From: Methanosarcina sp.
GTDB lineage: Archaea; Halobacteriota; Methanosarcinia; Methanosarcinales; Methanosarcinaceae
Direction: 5' to 3'
DNA: 54,723 nt
NCBI GenBank assembly: GCA_003164755.1
Contig: PLUB01000010.1
Coordinates: 68,879-123,601 of the forward strand
Shown here piece by piece: positions 36,534 through 45,345 of the stretch (positions are counted from its first letter, which is position 1; each line of letters begins with the position of its first letter). The notes beneath the pieces were generated by a model. That model was not told where the DNA came from. It ran no database searches and was given only the letters and a program-made list of their open reading frames with translations. The translations under genes and the position numbers were made by a program.

Positions 36534-36781
36534 GTGTTGTTCATTCCATTTAATATATTTTTGAATTAATATTCTACTAATTATGGTATCAACTTTAAAC
36601 TATTGGGAAAAATAGCTTGCTAAAAGCTAGTAATATCGTGAATTAGCTGCAAACTCAAGTCAAATTTGTATGTACTGTATGTGGTTGGATTCTTCCGATG
36701 CTAGATTTCTCTACTCAATAAATTATTTAGCTTTATATAAATAAATGTGTATAATACTGCTTTTCGATTAAATTTAATAAG

Positions 36782-37093
36782 TTAAATACTTTTTAAAGCT
36801 TCATGAATTAAATATGGAGCCTCTATTAGGTTGATTCTATTTTTTCTTAATTCATCTCTTGGTTTGCTTCCGATTCTGGCACAGAGCACAGCTTCACAGT
36901 CTTTAATCAAATAAATTATCCACAAGAGACATCATCTTTATTTCCGTAATCTTCCGAGTCACATAAAGGTGTAGTCTCTCTAACTTCTATGAATTGTATT
37001 TCACCCCCATTACCCCAAATATCAAAAAGTGAGATGCATTTTCAAAATGCTTATTGATAACCTTGCCATCACTTAAACGACCGCCACTTTCAG
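36782..37093 (-). pseudogene. Decayed NifX/NafY-type FeMo-cofactor-binding protein
   Basis: Reading the reverse strand from 37093 gives, with frame changes, KVAVV-SDGKVINKHFENASHFLIF, GEIQFIEVRETTPLC and KDCEAVLCARIGSKPRDELRKNRINLIEAPYLIHEALKSI, the full order of the dinitrogenase iron-molybdenum cofactor family (NifX, NafY, NifB C terminus). There is an in-frame TAA near the start, a TAA/TGA in the middle and at least two frameshifts. AAAGGAGATG precedes the start region, where the ATG has become CTG. It sits beside modA, consistent with a lost molybdenum-cofactor function. Confidence 0.7.
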
Positions 37094-37280
37094 TTATTTC
37101 ATCTCCTTTTTAATCCGAACTATAACTCGAGTTCAAAATCTTGTGATAAAAAGAGTTAAGACTTCCGCAACTGAACCGAGAATCATGAGCATAAAATCTT
37201 TAACTAACTAAATTTTAATTTAAACTCTGAAGCTTGCTATGCTGAATTTTGCTTCTCAGATGCGTAAGTCTCATATTTTA

Positions 37281-38108
37281 TCAAGATTGAAGAACAAAAC
37301 CATATGTATTAAGTATGTCTTGTCCGTCTTTCCCGGTCACTAAATCAATGAACTTCTGAGCTTTTTCTTTGTGCGTAGAAGAAGAAACTACAGCTATCGG
37401 ATAGCTTATAGAGGTGCTAACAGGTACACTTGTGACTATTTTTATAGTCCCAGGTTGTGCGGTCTTTGCATCGGTTAGATATACAAAACCTGCATCCACA
37501 TCTCCTCTTTCCACGTATACAAGTACTTGTTTGACATCTTCAGCAAGTACAGCTTTATTTTTTAGCTGACTCCACAAACCAGCCTCAGTTAGTGCAAGGA
37601 GCGAATAGTCACCTACGGGGACAGTACCAGGGTTTCCAATGCTTATTTTTTGAACATTAGGGTTAGCTAGATCTGTTATGTTCGTTATATTAAGAGTACT
37701 GCTTTTAGGGACAATAAGCACAAGTGAATTATGAGCAAAATCTTTTCGTGAACTGTTTATAATAAATGATTTATTGCTAAGTATATTTATTTGATTCTCA
37801 TCAGCTGAGGCAAAAACATCGACAGGTGCACCTCCTTCTACTTGCATGCGTAAGTTGCCTGAACTTCCAAAGTTGAGATTTACTTTCGTTCCAGGATTCT
37901 CCTTTTCAAACTTTGAAGCAATGTTCGTGAAAGCTTCCGTAAGGCTGGCAGCTCCAGAAACTGTTATAGCTTCAGGTACAGCTATAGCTGAAGTTGTAGC
38001 TGTAACTGGAGTGTCTGTTGTATTTGGCGATTCACTTTTATTACCAACACATCCTATTGCAAGGAATAAACTGAATAATGCTGACAGAATAAGCAATTTT
38101 TTTTTCAT
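37281..38108 (-). CDS. modA: Molybdate-binding lipoprotein ModA
   Basis: This is the substrate-binding component of the molybdate ABC importer, about 275 residues from the ATG at 38108; a start at 38150 would put 14 odd residues before a clean signal peptide, so the inner ATG is preferred. The signal peptide MKKKLLILSALFSLFLAIGC ends in a lipobox with the Cys that would be lipidated, followed by a Ser/Thr-rich linker. The ModA motifs are VSGAASLTEAFTNIASKFEKE, LNFGSSGNLRMQVEGGAPVDVFASADE and VERGDVDAGFVYLTDA. It is transcribed away from modB/modC, with which it must act. The gene appears intact. Confidence 0.9.
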   Translation of the reverse strand: MKKKLLILSALFSLFLAIGCVGNKSESPNTTDTPVTATTSAIAVPEAITVSGAASLTEAFTNIASKFEKENPGTKVNLNFGSSGNLRMQVEGGAPVDVFASADENQINILSNKSFIINSSRKDFAHNSLVLIVPKSSTLNITNITDLANPNVQKISIGNPGTVPVGDYSLLALTEAGLWSQLKNKAVLAEDVKQVLVYVERGDVDAGFVYLTDAKTAQPGTIKIVTSVPVSTSISYPIAVVSSSTHKEKAQKFIDLVTGKDGQDILNTYGFVLQS

Positions 38109-38150
38109 AATTTTTATCCATATTAATTTAGGTTTTGCATTTATATTCAA

Positions 38151-39110
38151 CAGCTATTATATTATATAGATTTTGTAGTATATAATAACCAGGTGCCTTT
38201 TCTCTGCAATGGGTCTATTAGGATCTCACTTCTGCGTCCATAATTCACCACTTTGTATATCTGAAAATGTTTTTTATTTCTTCGTTGACGACTTCATCTT
38301 CCACAAACATCATGATCAGTTTTCTTAAGAGCTCTCATAATACATATCATCAGCAGTGATCCACGTTTACTTTTCTCTGCCAAAAATATTTTTCTTAGAG
38401 AAAATACCAAGCTTCTGCCAATCCGGCAATTATTTATTCCACCCAGTCAGAAAGTGTTATGAGAATGTTCATTTTAATTTGATATGCCAATGAAATTAAT
38501 TTATAAGATCAGATCTTGCTACAGTTCTTCAACGGGTACATACTTAATGATTTTGAGATCAGAATCTGTTATTAGGGAACACAGTACCTATTACCTACTT
38601 TATTTAATATATAGTTTTTTATATTTGTTTTGTAAAGTAACCATTGATAACGCATAATTCAAGAGATAAAAGGAAGAAAGTTATAAAAACGATATCATAA
38701 GCCCTAAAAATAGAATATTTATCTGCTTAGATGAGCGATTATAAATATTCCACTCAATTCAAAAAATTGCTTAAGTTCCAAATTTCCAAACGACCATAAT
38801 TTATTCGTCTGCGTTTTCAGCTTTATTAATGATTCAAGTACACACTCCAAAATGTTATTTTGCTAATATATATATTAAAAGGGTATTTAAACATATGAGA
38901 TACAATTAAAAGAAGTATAGCGAAGATAACATTTTCCATAGCAAAAATAAATTTTTTAGAGTACTCGGGCAAGAAAGTTCCGTCATCAAGTAGAAGAAGT
39001 AAAACTTAAACTAATAGTATATAACAGGAAGTGGGTAATAGAAACAAAAAGATTGTAGAAATAATTTGTATTAAATTATTTTTAGAAAACCAAAAATACT
39101 GAGGATCTTT
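38151..39110. other. Region between modA and the decayed amidotransferase copy
   Basis: No gene supported. A stretch near 38246-38275 (ACCACTTTGTATAT...GAAAAT...TTTTTAT) repeats 35760-35790, evidence that the duplicated block reaches past the amidotransferase gene. The modA promoter should lie in the first 100 bp (TATTATATA-like stretch at 38157-38166). Confidence 0.5.
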
Positions 39111-39830
39111 TTAAGATCCAATTAGGCTTTCTAAATTGTCTAGTAATTTGGACATTAATAACCCTGAATCAGCAAGAATTGTGTCTTTACTTAGCATTTC
39201 TTTTCAAGTAAATTAAAAGTTTTCGATCTGGATATATTTTCCATCTATTAGTTCATAACTGCAATTTTCAATCACGTTTCAGATTGTTTCGTTGCTCATT
39301 TCCAGATGAAATTGGAGCCAAATCACTCTATCATTATAAATAAACCCCTGATTTTTACAGGCTTCATTTAAAAAAATTCTCTTTGCATCTCCAGACAAAT
39401 TAAAAGTGTCTCCATGCCAGTGAAAAGCAGTAAATTTTTCAGGAATATTTTCCAAAAAGGAAACTTTAGAGCTGTCTTGTTTGAGGGTAAACACTGGAAA
39501 CCATCCAATTTCCATATAATTGTTTTAAAGATCTCAGCTTTCAGGACATCAGTGACAAGCTGAGCTCCAAGACCGAACTAGAGCACTGCTTTTCCTACAA
39601 GTAGTTTATTCGATAAACTTTTTTTCGTCTCTCAGCCATGGGTATTTTTCATACTCGTAAATATTCATCTGTCCACCCATAATTATAAGAGGGTCGAAGT
39701 TATCCAGACTAGGAAAGAAATCATCTACGTTTAAATGTGTACTTGATAAAGAGTGCCCTTTTTTTTCGATCCATTGAGCGATAGTTTTAATAGTTTCAAA
39801 TTTAACATCCTGGATGGAATGGATTTTCGT
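39111..39830 (-). pseudogene. Decayed duplicate of the amidotransferase gene
   Basis: This is a near-identical but broken copy of the 35829-36533 gene. The start codon has become ACG (39828-39830), the active-site region is garbled by frameshifts so the nucleophile motif GICLGAQ is lost, and only residues around WFPVFTLKQDSSK to LQFHLEMSNETI remain openly readable (39279-39515). Upstream similarity continues to about 40.04 kb (shared CGATGCTAGATTTC, TACTCAA), so the event duplicated gene and promoter. Confidence 0.85.
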
Positions 39831-40544
39831 GTGCTGTTTTTCTTATTTAATGAATTTTTGAATTAATATTCTGCTAATTAGAGTATCTTCTTTAAATTAT
39901 TGCGAAAAAGGAGTGGGGAGAAACCTGGTATTGTCGTGAATTTGCTGAAAATTCGAGGTCAAATTTTTATATACTGTATGTGTTGGGCTCTCACGATGCT
40001 AGATTTCGCTACTCAACAAATTATTGAGATTTATGATTTTACAGAAAATCAAATACGATACCGAAATTATTTTGAGTTTCAGGCACTATAGCCTGAAAAA
40101 AGGGGATTTTATCCAAAAATAATAGTAGCCAAATAGGCAACAAATTCTAAATTGATATATAGCTGCAGAATGTCTACGGGTTACTTTTTCTGCCAATTAA
40201 AATTACTAATTCATTTGGTAGTGGAATTGCCTAAAAAACAAATTTAACATCCGTGATTAAATCACATTTGAGCGATCATGGCAATTTACCGATTAGTTTT
40301 TAGGCGGCTTGGGAAATTAAAATTAGGCAAATTTCCTGTCCAAAACAATAATGGAGCCAAGGTTTAAAAAAGAATAAGGGAAAAAAGACTTTCATTTATT
40401 TGAGCTTTTTATTCGAAGAATTCAATATTCATTTTAGAACCGAATCAATAAATTATTTAGTCGAATACAAATACATATATATTAATTTATTCATAACGAT
40501 AGTGAGTAATTAATATTAATAATACTTAAATGAGGTAACAAATA
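39831..40544. other. Region upstream of mop
   Basis: The first 200 bp is duplicated promoter sequence of the amidotransferase gene. The last 80 bp contains a TATA-like ACATATATATTAAT near 40470 and a GAGGT ribosome binding site at about 40531-40536 for mop. No further gene is supported. Confidence 0.5.
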
Positions 40545-40754
40545 ATGAAATTAAGTGCACGCAATGTCTTGAAAGGCAAGGTTAAAAAAGTTGTATCTGG
40601 AATGGTCAATTCGGAAATTGTAATCGAACTATCTGGTGGAACAGAAATAATTTCTATCATAACAAAAACATCAGCTGAAAACCTGAATCTAAAAGAAGGA
40701 AGCGAAGCATATGCGGTAATCAAGGCCTCAAATGTTATGATAGCTATAGATTAA
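40545..40754 (+). CDS. mop: Molbindin (Mop) molybdate-binding protein
   Basis: The 69-residue protein is a single Mop/TOBE domain: it begins MKLSARNVLKGKVKKVVSGMV and has the conserved NSEIVIELSGGTEIISIITKTSAENLNLKEGSEAYAVIKASNVMIA pattern. Such proteins form hexamers that store molybdate or tungstate in the cytoplasm. It lies just ahead of modB/modC on the same strand but about 600 bp away, so it probably has its own promoter. It is intact, with the normal length for single-domain molbindins. Confidence 0.92.
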   Translation: MKLSARNVLKGKVKKVVSGMVNSEIVIELSGGTEIISIITKTSAENLNLKEGSEAYAVIKASNVMIAID

Positions 40755-41370
40755 TCGGTTTATTTCTATCCTTTTCATCGCACCAGAGAATTATATACTA
40801 GGACCGTTTATTAAATTTCCCAGACGTGTCACTAAAAGACTACTAATTGGGACTCACGTAGTTGAACTTACGTTGCATTCGATCAAGATACAATCGGTGA
40901 GAAACTGATTACTTTTGCTGCGTTTTCTGTAAACATATAAATGTAGATCAAGTCGAATAGATTATTGCAGTAGTCATTTTAATGACAACAATTTCCTTAA
41001 CCGAATAAATTTAAAGCTCCAAGACAAATATTTTTTTGCTTCCAAAATATTAGTAATTAGTGTCTTATTAAAGAGAATTTAATACTCTCATGGACCAATG
41101 CAAAGACCGTGCTCCAACACTATATAAATCATTTCCAGTATATTATGTTAGTACCCCAATAAGTTATCCAATAAAAGCAAGGAATACTAGAAGAGTTTTG
41201 GATTCACAATTATAGCAAGTTATGACTCGTAGAAAACCTATCAAAATCAGCGTATGAGGCTAAAAATGAGTAAATAAATATATATCAGGCTATCTAGTTC
41301 AATTTAATGATGATTCTTCATTTCAGAAGATTTCTATAAAGCCAAAGTAACATAATCAAATTTGATTTCT
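40755..41370. other. Intergenic region before modB
   Basis: No gene supported in this 0.6-kb stretch. It should contain the modBC promoter, but no single TATA box or operator stands out. Confidence 0.45.
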
Positions 41371-42039
41371 ATGTTAGATCAGATATGGTTTCCATTATAT
41401 TTTACATTTTGGATAGCAATCGTATCATCCCTTCTAGTATTGTGTAGTGGCGTAATCATAGCTTACATATTTGCAAGACGTGATTTCCGGGGGAAAAAGC
41501 TTGCAGAGGTATTGATAACACTTCCTCTAGTCCTTCCACCTACAGTAATTGGCTATCTTTTGATCCTTCTTATGGGGAAAAACGGATTTATTGGACACAT
41601 GATTTACAACGTTCTGGGAACAGGAATCATGTTTACCTGGCAGGCTGCGGTTATTGCAGCTTATACGGTTTCTCTTCCCCTTATGGTAAGAACCACACAG
41701 GCGGCCATTGAAGCAGTGGATAAGGAACTTGAGTATGCAGCCTATATCCTTGGAAGAAGTGAGATCGAGACTGCACTAGCAATAACATTGCCTCTTGCAA
41801 AAAGAGGTATATTAGCAGGACTGGTACTCAGTTTTGCGAGGTCTATTGGAGAATTTGGAGCAACCCTTATGCTGGCAGGAAATATCCAGGGAAAAACAAA
41901 TACAATGTCAATTTCAATATACAACGCTTTTCAGTCGGGAAATGACGAACTTGCTAGGGTACTTGTATTGATCCTAATTCTTATGTCCCTACTGGCTATT
42001 GCTCTAACCGGAAGATTCGTAGGAAAAATAGAGGCATGA
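41371..42039 (+). CDS. modB: Molybdate ABC transporter permease ModB
   Basis: This inner-membrane permease subunit forms the channel for molybdate with ModA and ModC. From ATG 41371 (preferred over the TTG at 41362) it is 222 residues with about five hydrophobic segments, and has the EAA-type ATPase-docking loop AYILGRSEIETALAITLPLAKRGILAG (about 129-155) and the PLVLPPTVIGYLLI segment typical of ModB. It is followed after 4 bp by modC. The length is normal and no frameshift is seen. Confidence 0.92.
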   Translation: MLDQIWFPLYFTFWIAIVSSLLVLCSGVIIAYIFARRDFRGKKLAEVLITLPLVLPPTVIGYLLILLMGKNGFIGHMIYNVLGTGIMFTWQAAVIAAYTVSLPLMVRTTQAAIEAVDKELEYAAYILGRSEIETALAITLPLAKRGILAGLVLSFARSIGEFGATLMLAGNIQGKTNTMSISIYNAFQSGNDELARVLVLILILMSLLAIALTGRFVGKIEA

Positions 42040-42043
42040 GAAC

Positions 42044-43174
42044 TTGGGAGTTAAAGTTGACATTAAAAAATGGTATAACAAAGCTGAAATCGATGGAAAA
42101 AAAAGTACTCAGAAAGCTTTTATGTTAGATATCAACTTTGAAATGGAAAACGAGCTTGTTGTACTTTTTGGTCCTTCAGGATCAGGAAAGACCACATTGT
42201 TCAAATGCATTTCGGGAATCATGGAGCCTGATAATGGAATAATAGCTGTTGGAAGTAACGTTTATTACGACAAAAACAAAAAAATTAACCTTTCTATACA
42301 GAAGCGCAACCTTGGCTATGTTTTCCAAAACGATACACTTTTTCCCCACATGAACGTTAGAAAAAACATAGAATGTGGCCTCAAAAATTGGAAAAAAGAA
42401 AACAGAGAAACAAGGTTTATGGAAGTGCTGGACCTTCTCCATATCGAGGAATTAGAAACCCGTTACCCTTCACAACTTTCAGGTGGACAGAAACAGAGAG
42501 TTGCTCTGGCAAGAGCTCTTGCTCCCAAACCAGAGATTCTACTTCTGGATGAACCCTTTTCTGCACTTGATACTGAAATAAGAACCAAACTTGCAAAAAA
42601 AATAAAAACTTTACAAAATAAGATTAGAATACCTTTGTTGTTCATAACTCACAACCTTGAAGAAGCTTTCCTACTGGCCTCCAAAATTCTTGTATTACAT
42701 GGAGGAAAGGCCCAGCAGTTCGGAACCCAAGAAGAAATAGTTTACAGTCCCCGAAACCGGCATGTTGCAGAGATATTTGGTTTGTCAAATATTTTTGATG
42801 ATGCTTATGTTAAGGAGCGTGATGAAGAATCTAAAAGCACAATCTTGGAGAGTGGAAGCATGCAAATAACGGTAAAGTATCTTAATTTTAGGGTCAGGGA
42901 CGAAGTTTGCTGGGGGATCCATCCTGAAAACATAACTATTATTCCTCCTGAATCCGGTTTTGAGGATCAGAATGAAAACCTGTATTTAGCATCAATCAAA
43001 AGTATAATTAATAAAGGACCAAAAAAACGAATTGTACTTAAGCTTGTCAAACATAATAAAATTTTGAATGCAGAAATACCTGCACAATTTGTTGATTCCC
43101 TTAAGCTGCATGCAAGTGATTCATGCCTGGTAAAATTGGAAATGAGTAAAGTAGTAGCATTCTATTGTTTTTAA
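42044..43174 (+). CDS. modC: Molybdate ABC transporter ATPase ModC
   Basis: The 376-residue ATPase powers molybdate uptake. It has Walker A GPSGSGKTT (43-51), the signature LSGGQKQRVALARAL, Walker B LLLDEPFSALD and the H-loop ITHNLEEAF. The C-terminal part (about 270-376, CWGIHPENITIIPPE) is a TOBE-like domain where molybdate can bind and inhibit transport. The start is TTG 42044, with GAGG a few bases upstream inside the end of modB, so the genes are translationally linked. It is intact; compare the decayed homologue at 24.4-25.4 kb. Confidence 0.92.
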   Translation: MGVKVDIKKWYNKAEIDGKKSTQKAFMLDINFEMENELVVLFGPSGSGKTTLFKCISGIMEPDNGIIAVGSNVYYDKNKKINLSIQKRNLGYVFQNDTLFPHMNVRKNIECGLKNWKKENRETRFMEVLDLLHIEELETRYPSQLSGGQKQRVALARALAPKPEILLLDEPFSALDTEIRTKLAKKIKTLQNKIRIPLLFITHNLEEAFLLASKILVLHGGKAQQFGTQEEIVYSPRNRHVAEIFGLSNIFDDAYVKERDEESKSTILESGSMQITVKYLNFRVRDEVCWGIHPENITIIPPESGFEDQNENLYLASIKSIINKGPKKRIVLKLVKHNKILNAEIPAQFVDSLKLHASDSCLVKLEMSKVVAFYCF

Positions 43175-43387
43175 CTCCAAAAATAATACATCATGTTGCG
43201 AATGGAAATATTGATTATTCCCAATGATATGATTGATGTTTTCAATGACTTAAGTTATGCTCGATTAGCTGGTTGATATTTTCAAGTAGAATGTACTCTG
43301 TTCAAATGTACTTGTTTTCTAAACTTACCTGCAACTGGGAACCAAAAACTAGATCATGCAGATAATGAGATAGCATCAATTCGTTAT

Positions 43388-43520
43388 CATGGATCACTCA
43401 TTAATTTGTCTGCAATATATTGTTTTCTTGGTCCTAGAACAAAGGTAATAGTTAACCTACAATCCGGTGCAAAAGCGACCAATATACATGGTCCATAATC
43501 GTCATAATCTTTCATTCATG
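43388..43520 (-). mobile_element. Transposase remnant (DDE type)
   Basis: A reverse-strand frame reads DYGPCILVAFAPDCRLTITFVLGPRKQYIADKLM before a TGA. The pattern tryptophan/isoleucine-x-A-F-x-P-x-x-RL-x-x-x-x-V-x-GPRKQ-x-x-AD-x-L is typical of the second-Asp region of IS1-like transposases. Flanking frames show no continuing ORF. The assignment to a specific IS family is tentative. Confidence 0.45.
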
Positions 43521-44149
43521 GTATCATTTTTTTGACTATTATACATAACTCATCCATTTCTATCTTGGGTATATCCAAGTTGGTCATCAAATTCTCATTT
43601 TACCTTATCACATTTATCGGCCGAATGATTTAATCATCTACGTACAGGTAGATGATAGTATATTTAGTACATCAGCAATAGCCTCTATGCTCAACCTTTC
43701 ACAGATTTTAGGGTCCAACTCAATAATGAATATTCGTTTTTACGAAAGTTGTAATAGAAAATATCTGTATGGTTACAGAATACTTTGTTATGACCATGGC
43801 AGACGTATTTTCTAATCTTTTATCCATAGCTCGGATTAATTCAATTTTCAAGAACATTACCTCGACCAGGAAGTCGATAATACTCACAATTTTTATTTGG
43901 ACAGGGACAATCACTAAACCTGGTCTTTACCCAATTTTTAGCTGTTTTGTATGGATTGAAAATAATTTTCTAGCTGAAAAGTGACCACACCAAAAAGATT
44001 AATTTCAAGCTTGAATATGATATCCTACAATAAAGGATATCGATATTTTGCATGTACATCCACATTTGGAAAAGGACTATAAATTATCCATACAAAACAG
44101 CAGAGAGCCTAAAAGTTGAATTTGCGGTAATGAGCTCAGGAGACATATT
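43521..44149. other. Intergenic region between modC and modD
   Basis: Nothing besides the transposase relic can be supported. A GCCGAATGAT sequence at about 43620 resembles the half-site repeated near anfI1, probably by chance. Confidence 0.45.
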
Positions 44150-44941
44150 ATGATAGATCTATTTGAACTGTATTTTCACGAAGATTGTCCTTATGAAGAT
44201 GAAAGTGTAGAATTGTTGGGAATAAAAGGAAAAGGTACATTAAAGATTGTTTCTAGAGAGACCGGAGTTTGTGCCTGTGCAGATGAACTGGCTGAACATT
44301 ATAGAAAAAAAGGAATAAAAATTTTGAATTACCTGGAAGACGGTAAGAAGTTCAAATCCGGAGACACAATTTTAGAGGCTGAAGGCAACTTGAAACTCCT
44401 TTTCAGGCTTTGGAGAGTCTCCCAGACTTTTCTTTCTTTGATGTGTGCAATTGCTGAAAAAACCGCCTCACTTGTGAGTGCAGGCAAAAAAGAGAATCCT
44501 GACATTATTATTGCAGCAACCAGAAAGACCCATCCAGGAGCTAGACTTTTTGAGCTCAAAGCCGTCCGTGCTGGAGGAGGAGATATTCACAGGAACTCTC
44601 TTAGCGATTCCATTCAAATCAGCCAGAATCATCTAGAAGTAGTCGGAGAGCTAAAAAAACTTCGGGCTATGAAGAAAATAGAAATAGAACCACGCTCGAG
44701 GGAAGAGGCTCTCAGATATGTAAAAGCTGCAGACATAATGCTTCTTGACCATCTATCCCCAGCAGAATTGCGAAAGATCGGGCCAGAACTTAAGCAATTA
44801 AATCCCAAACTTGAGATTGCAATAGGAGGAATTGAAGTGGAAAACATTCCTTATTATGCTCCTTTTGTGGATATTATTGTCGTAAGCGCTCCCTATTACG
44901 CAAACCCCTTGGACATGACAACAGTCATATTAAAAATATAA
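44150..44941 (+). CDS. modD: ModD, molybdenum-associated quinolinate phosphoribosyltransferase-like protein
   Basis: The 263-residue protein has the fold of quinolinate phosphoribosyltransferases: an N-terminal alpha/beta domain (GKGTLKIVSRETGVCACADELAEHY, KFKSGDTILEAEG) and a C-terminal barrel with ATRKTHPGARLFELKAVRAGGGDIHRNSLSDSIQISQNH (phosphate-binding residues) and IAIGGIE. The family member encoded with molybdate transport genes is called ModD; its exact reaction is not established. It lies on the same strand as modBC, 975 bp downstream, and converges with nifN. An AGGAG sequence is close to the ATG. Confidence 0.82.
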   Translation: MIDLFELYFHEDCPYEDESVELLGIKGKGTLKIVSRETGVCACADELAEHYRKKGIKILNYLEDGKKFKSGDTILEAEGNLKLLFRLWRVSQTFLSLMCAIAEKTASLVSAGKKENPDIIIAATRKTHPGARLFELKAVRAGGGDIHRNSLSDSIQISQNHLEVVGELKKLRAMKKIEIEPRSREEALRYVKAADIMLLDHLSPAELRKIGPELKQLNPKLEIAIGGIEVENIPYYAPFVDIIVVSAPYYANPLDMTTVILKI

Positions 44942-45150
44942 TAAATGTGAAGCGAAATTTCTGAGAAGACGTATAAGAAGATATCCTGTTACCATCGTGG
45001 GCAATACCTGGAGTAGGGTCAAGAAAACATCTGTTAGCCACTTTTTGTGAACTCTCCTTTTGCCAGGAGATAAACAATTATAATCCCGAAAATAACCACA
45101 AAGAAAGATTTTATAGCAGATATTTTATTTGAGAGTTGATGTCGACTCAT
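44930..45150 (-). pseudogene. Two-helix small membrane protein behind the nif operon, frameshifted
   Basis: From ATG 45150 a frame encodes MSRHQLSNKISAIKSFFVVIFGIIIVYLLAKGEFTKSG and stops at 45034-45036. Adding one A to the AAAAA run just before continues it as KKWLTDVFLTLLQVLPTMVTGYLLIRLLRN to a stop overlapping the end of modD, for about 73 residues with two membrane helices. It follows the previous small ORF with 32 bp between. I do not recognise the family. As written it is truncated to 38 residues with one helix. Confidence 0.45.
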
Positions 45151-45182
45151 GACCAATTAAAATGTTCCCATTAAATCCTTTT

Positions 45183-45345
45183 TCAGTTCCCAGATTCAGT
45201 AATAATTTCTAAAAATTTTATGGCCTTTCCTGTATTTTTACGGAGCTCTTCCACTTCGTGGGATGTCGCGAAGAAAGCAACCACACCCAGGCAGAAAACC
45301 ACTGCAAGGACTAAAAAGTTCAGTTTTTTCCGTTCTTTAATTCAT
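45183..45345 (-). pseudogene. Small membrane-anchored protein at the end of the nif operon, start frameshifted
   Basis: Directly after the nifN stop the same frame continues as KERKKLNFLVLAVVFCLGVVAFFATSHEVEELRKNTGKAIKFLEIITESGN: a basic N terminus, one transmembrane helix (about 18 residues) and an amphipathic tail. A natural start exists if the extra T is removed from ATGAATTAAAG (overlapping the nifN stop as ATGA), giving MNKERKK. As written, no start codon is available in frame. Size and arrangement suggest a small nif-operon membrane peptide; family unknown. Confidence 0.45.

Noticed and set aside
39102..39118. GGATCTTTTTAAGATCC hairpin as a terminator
   Set aside because: It overlaps the decayed amidotransferase end, is not conserved in the intact copy, and has no following T-tract that would support termination.
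43611..43630. GCCGAATGAT as another copy of the anf half-site
   Set aside because: Only a short single match far from any nitrogenase gene start; likely chance.
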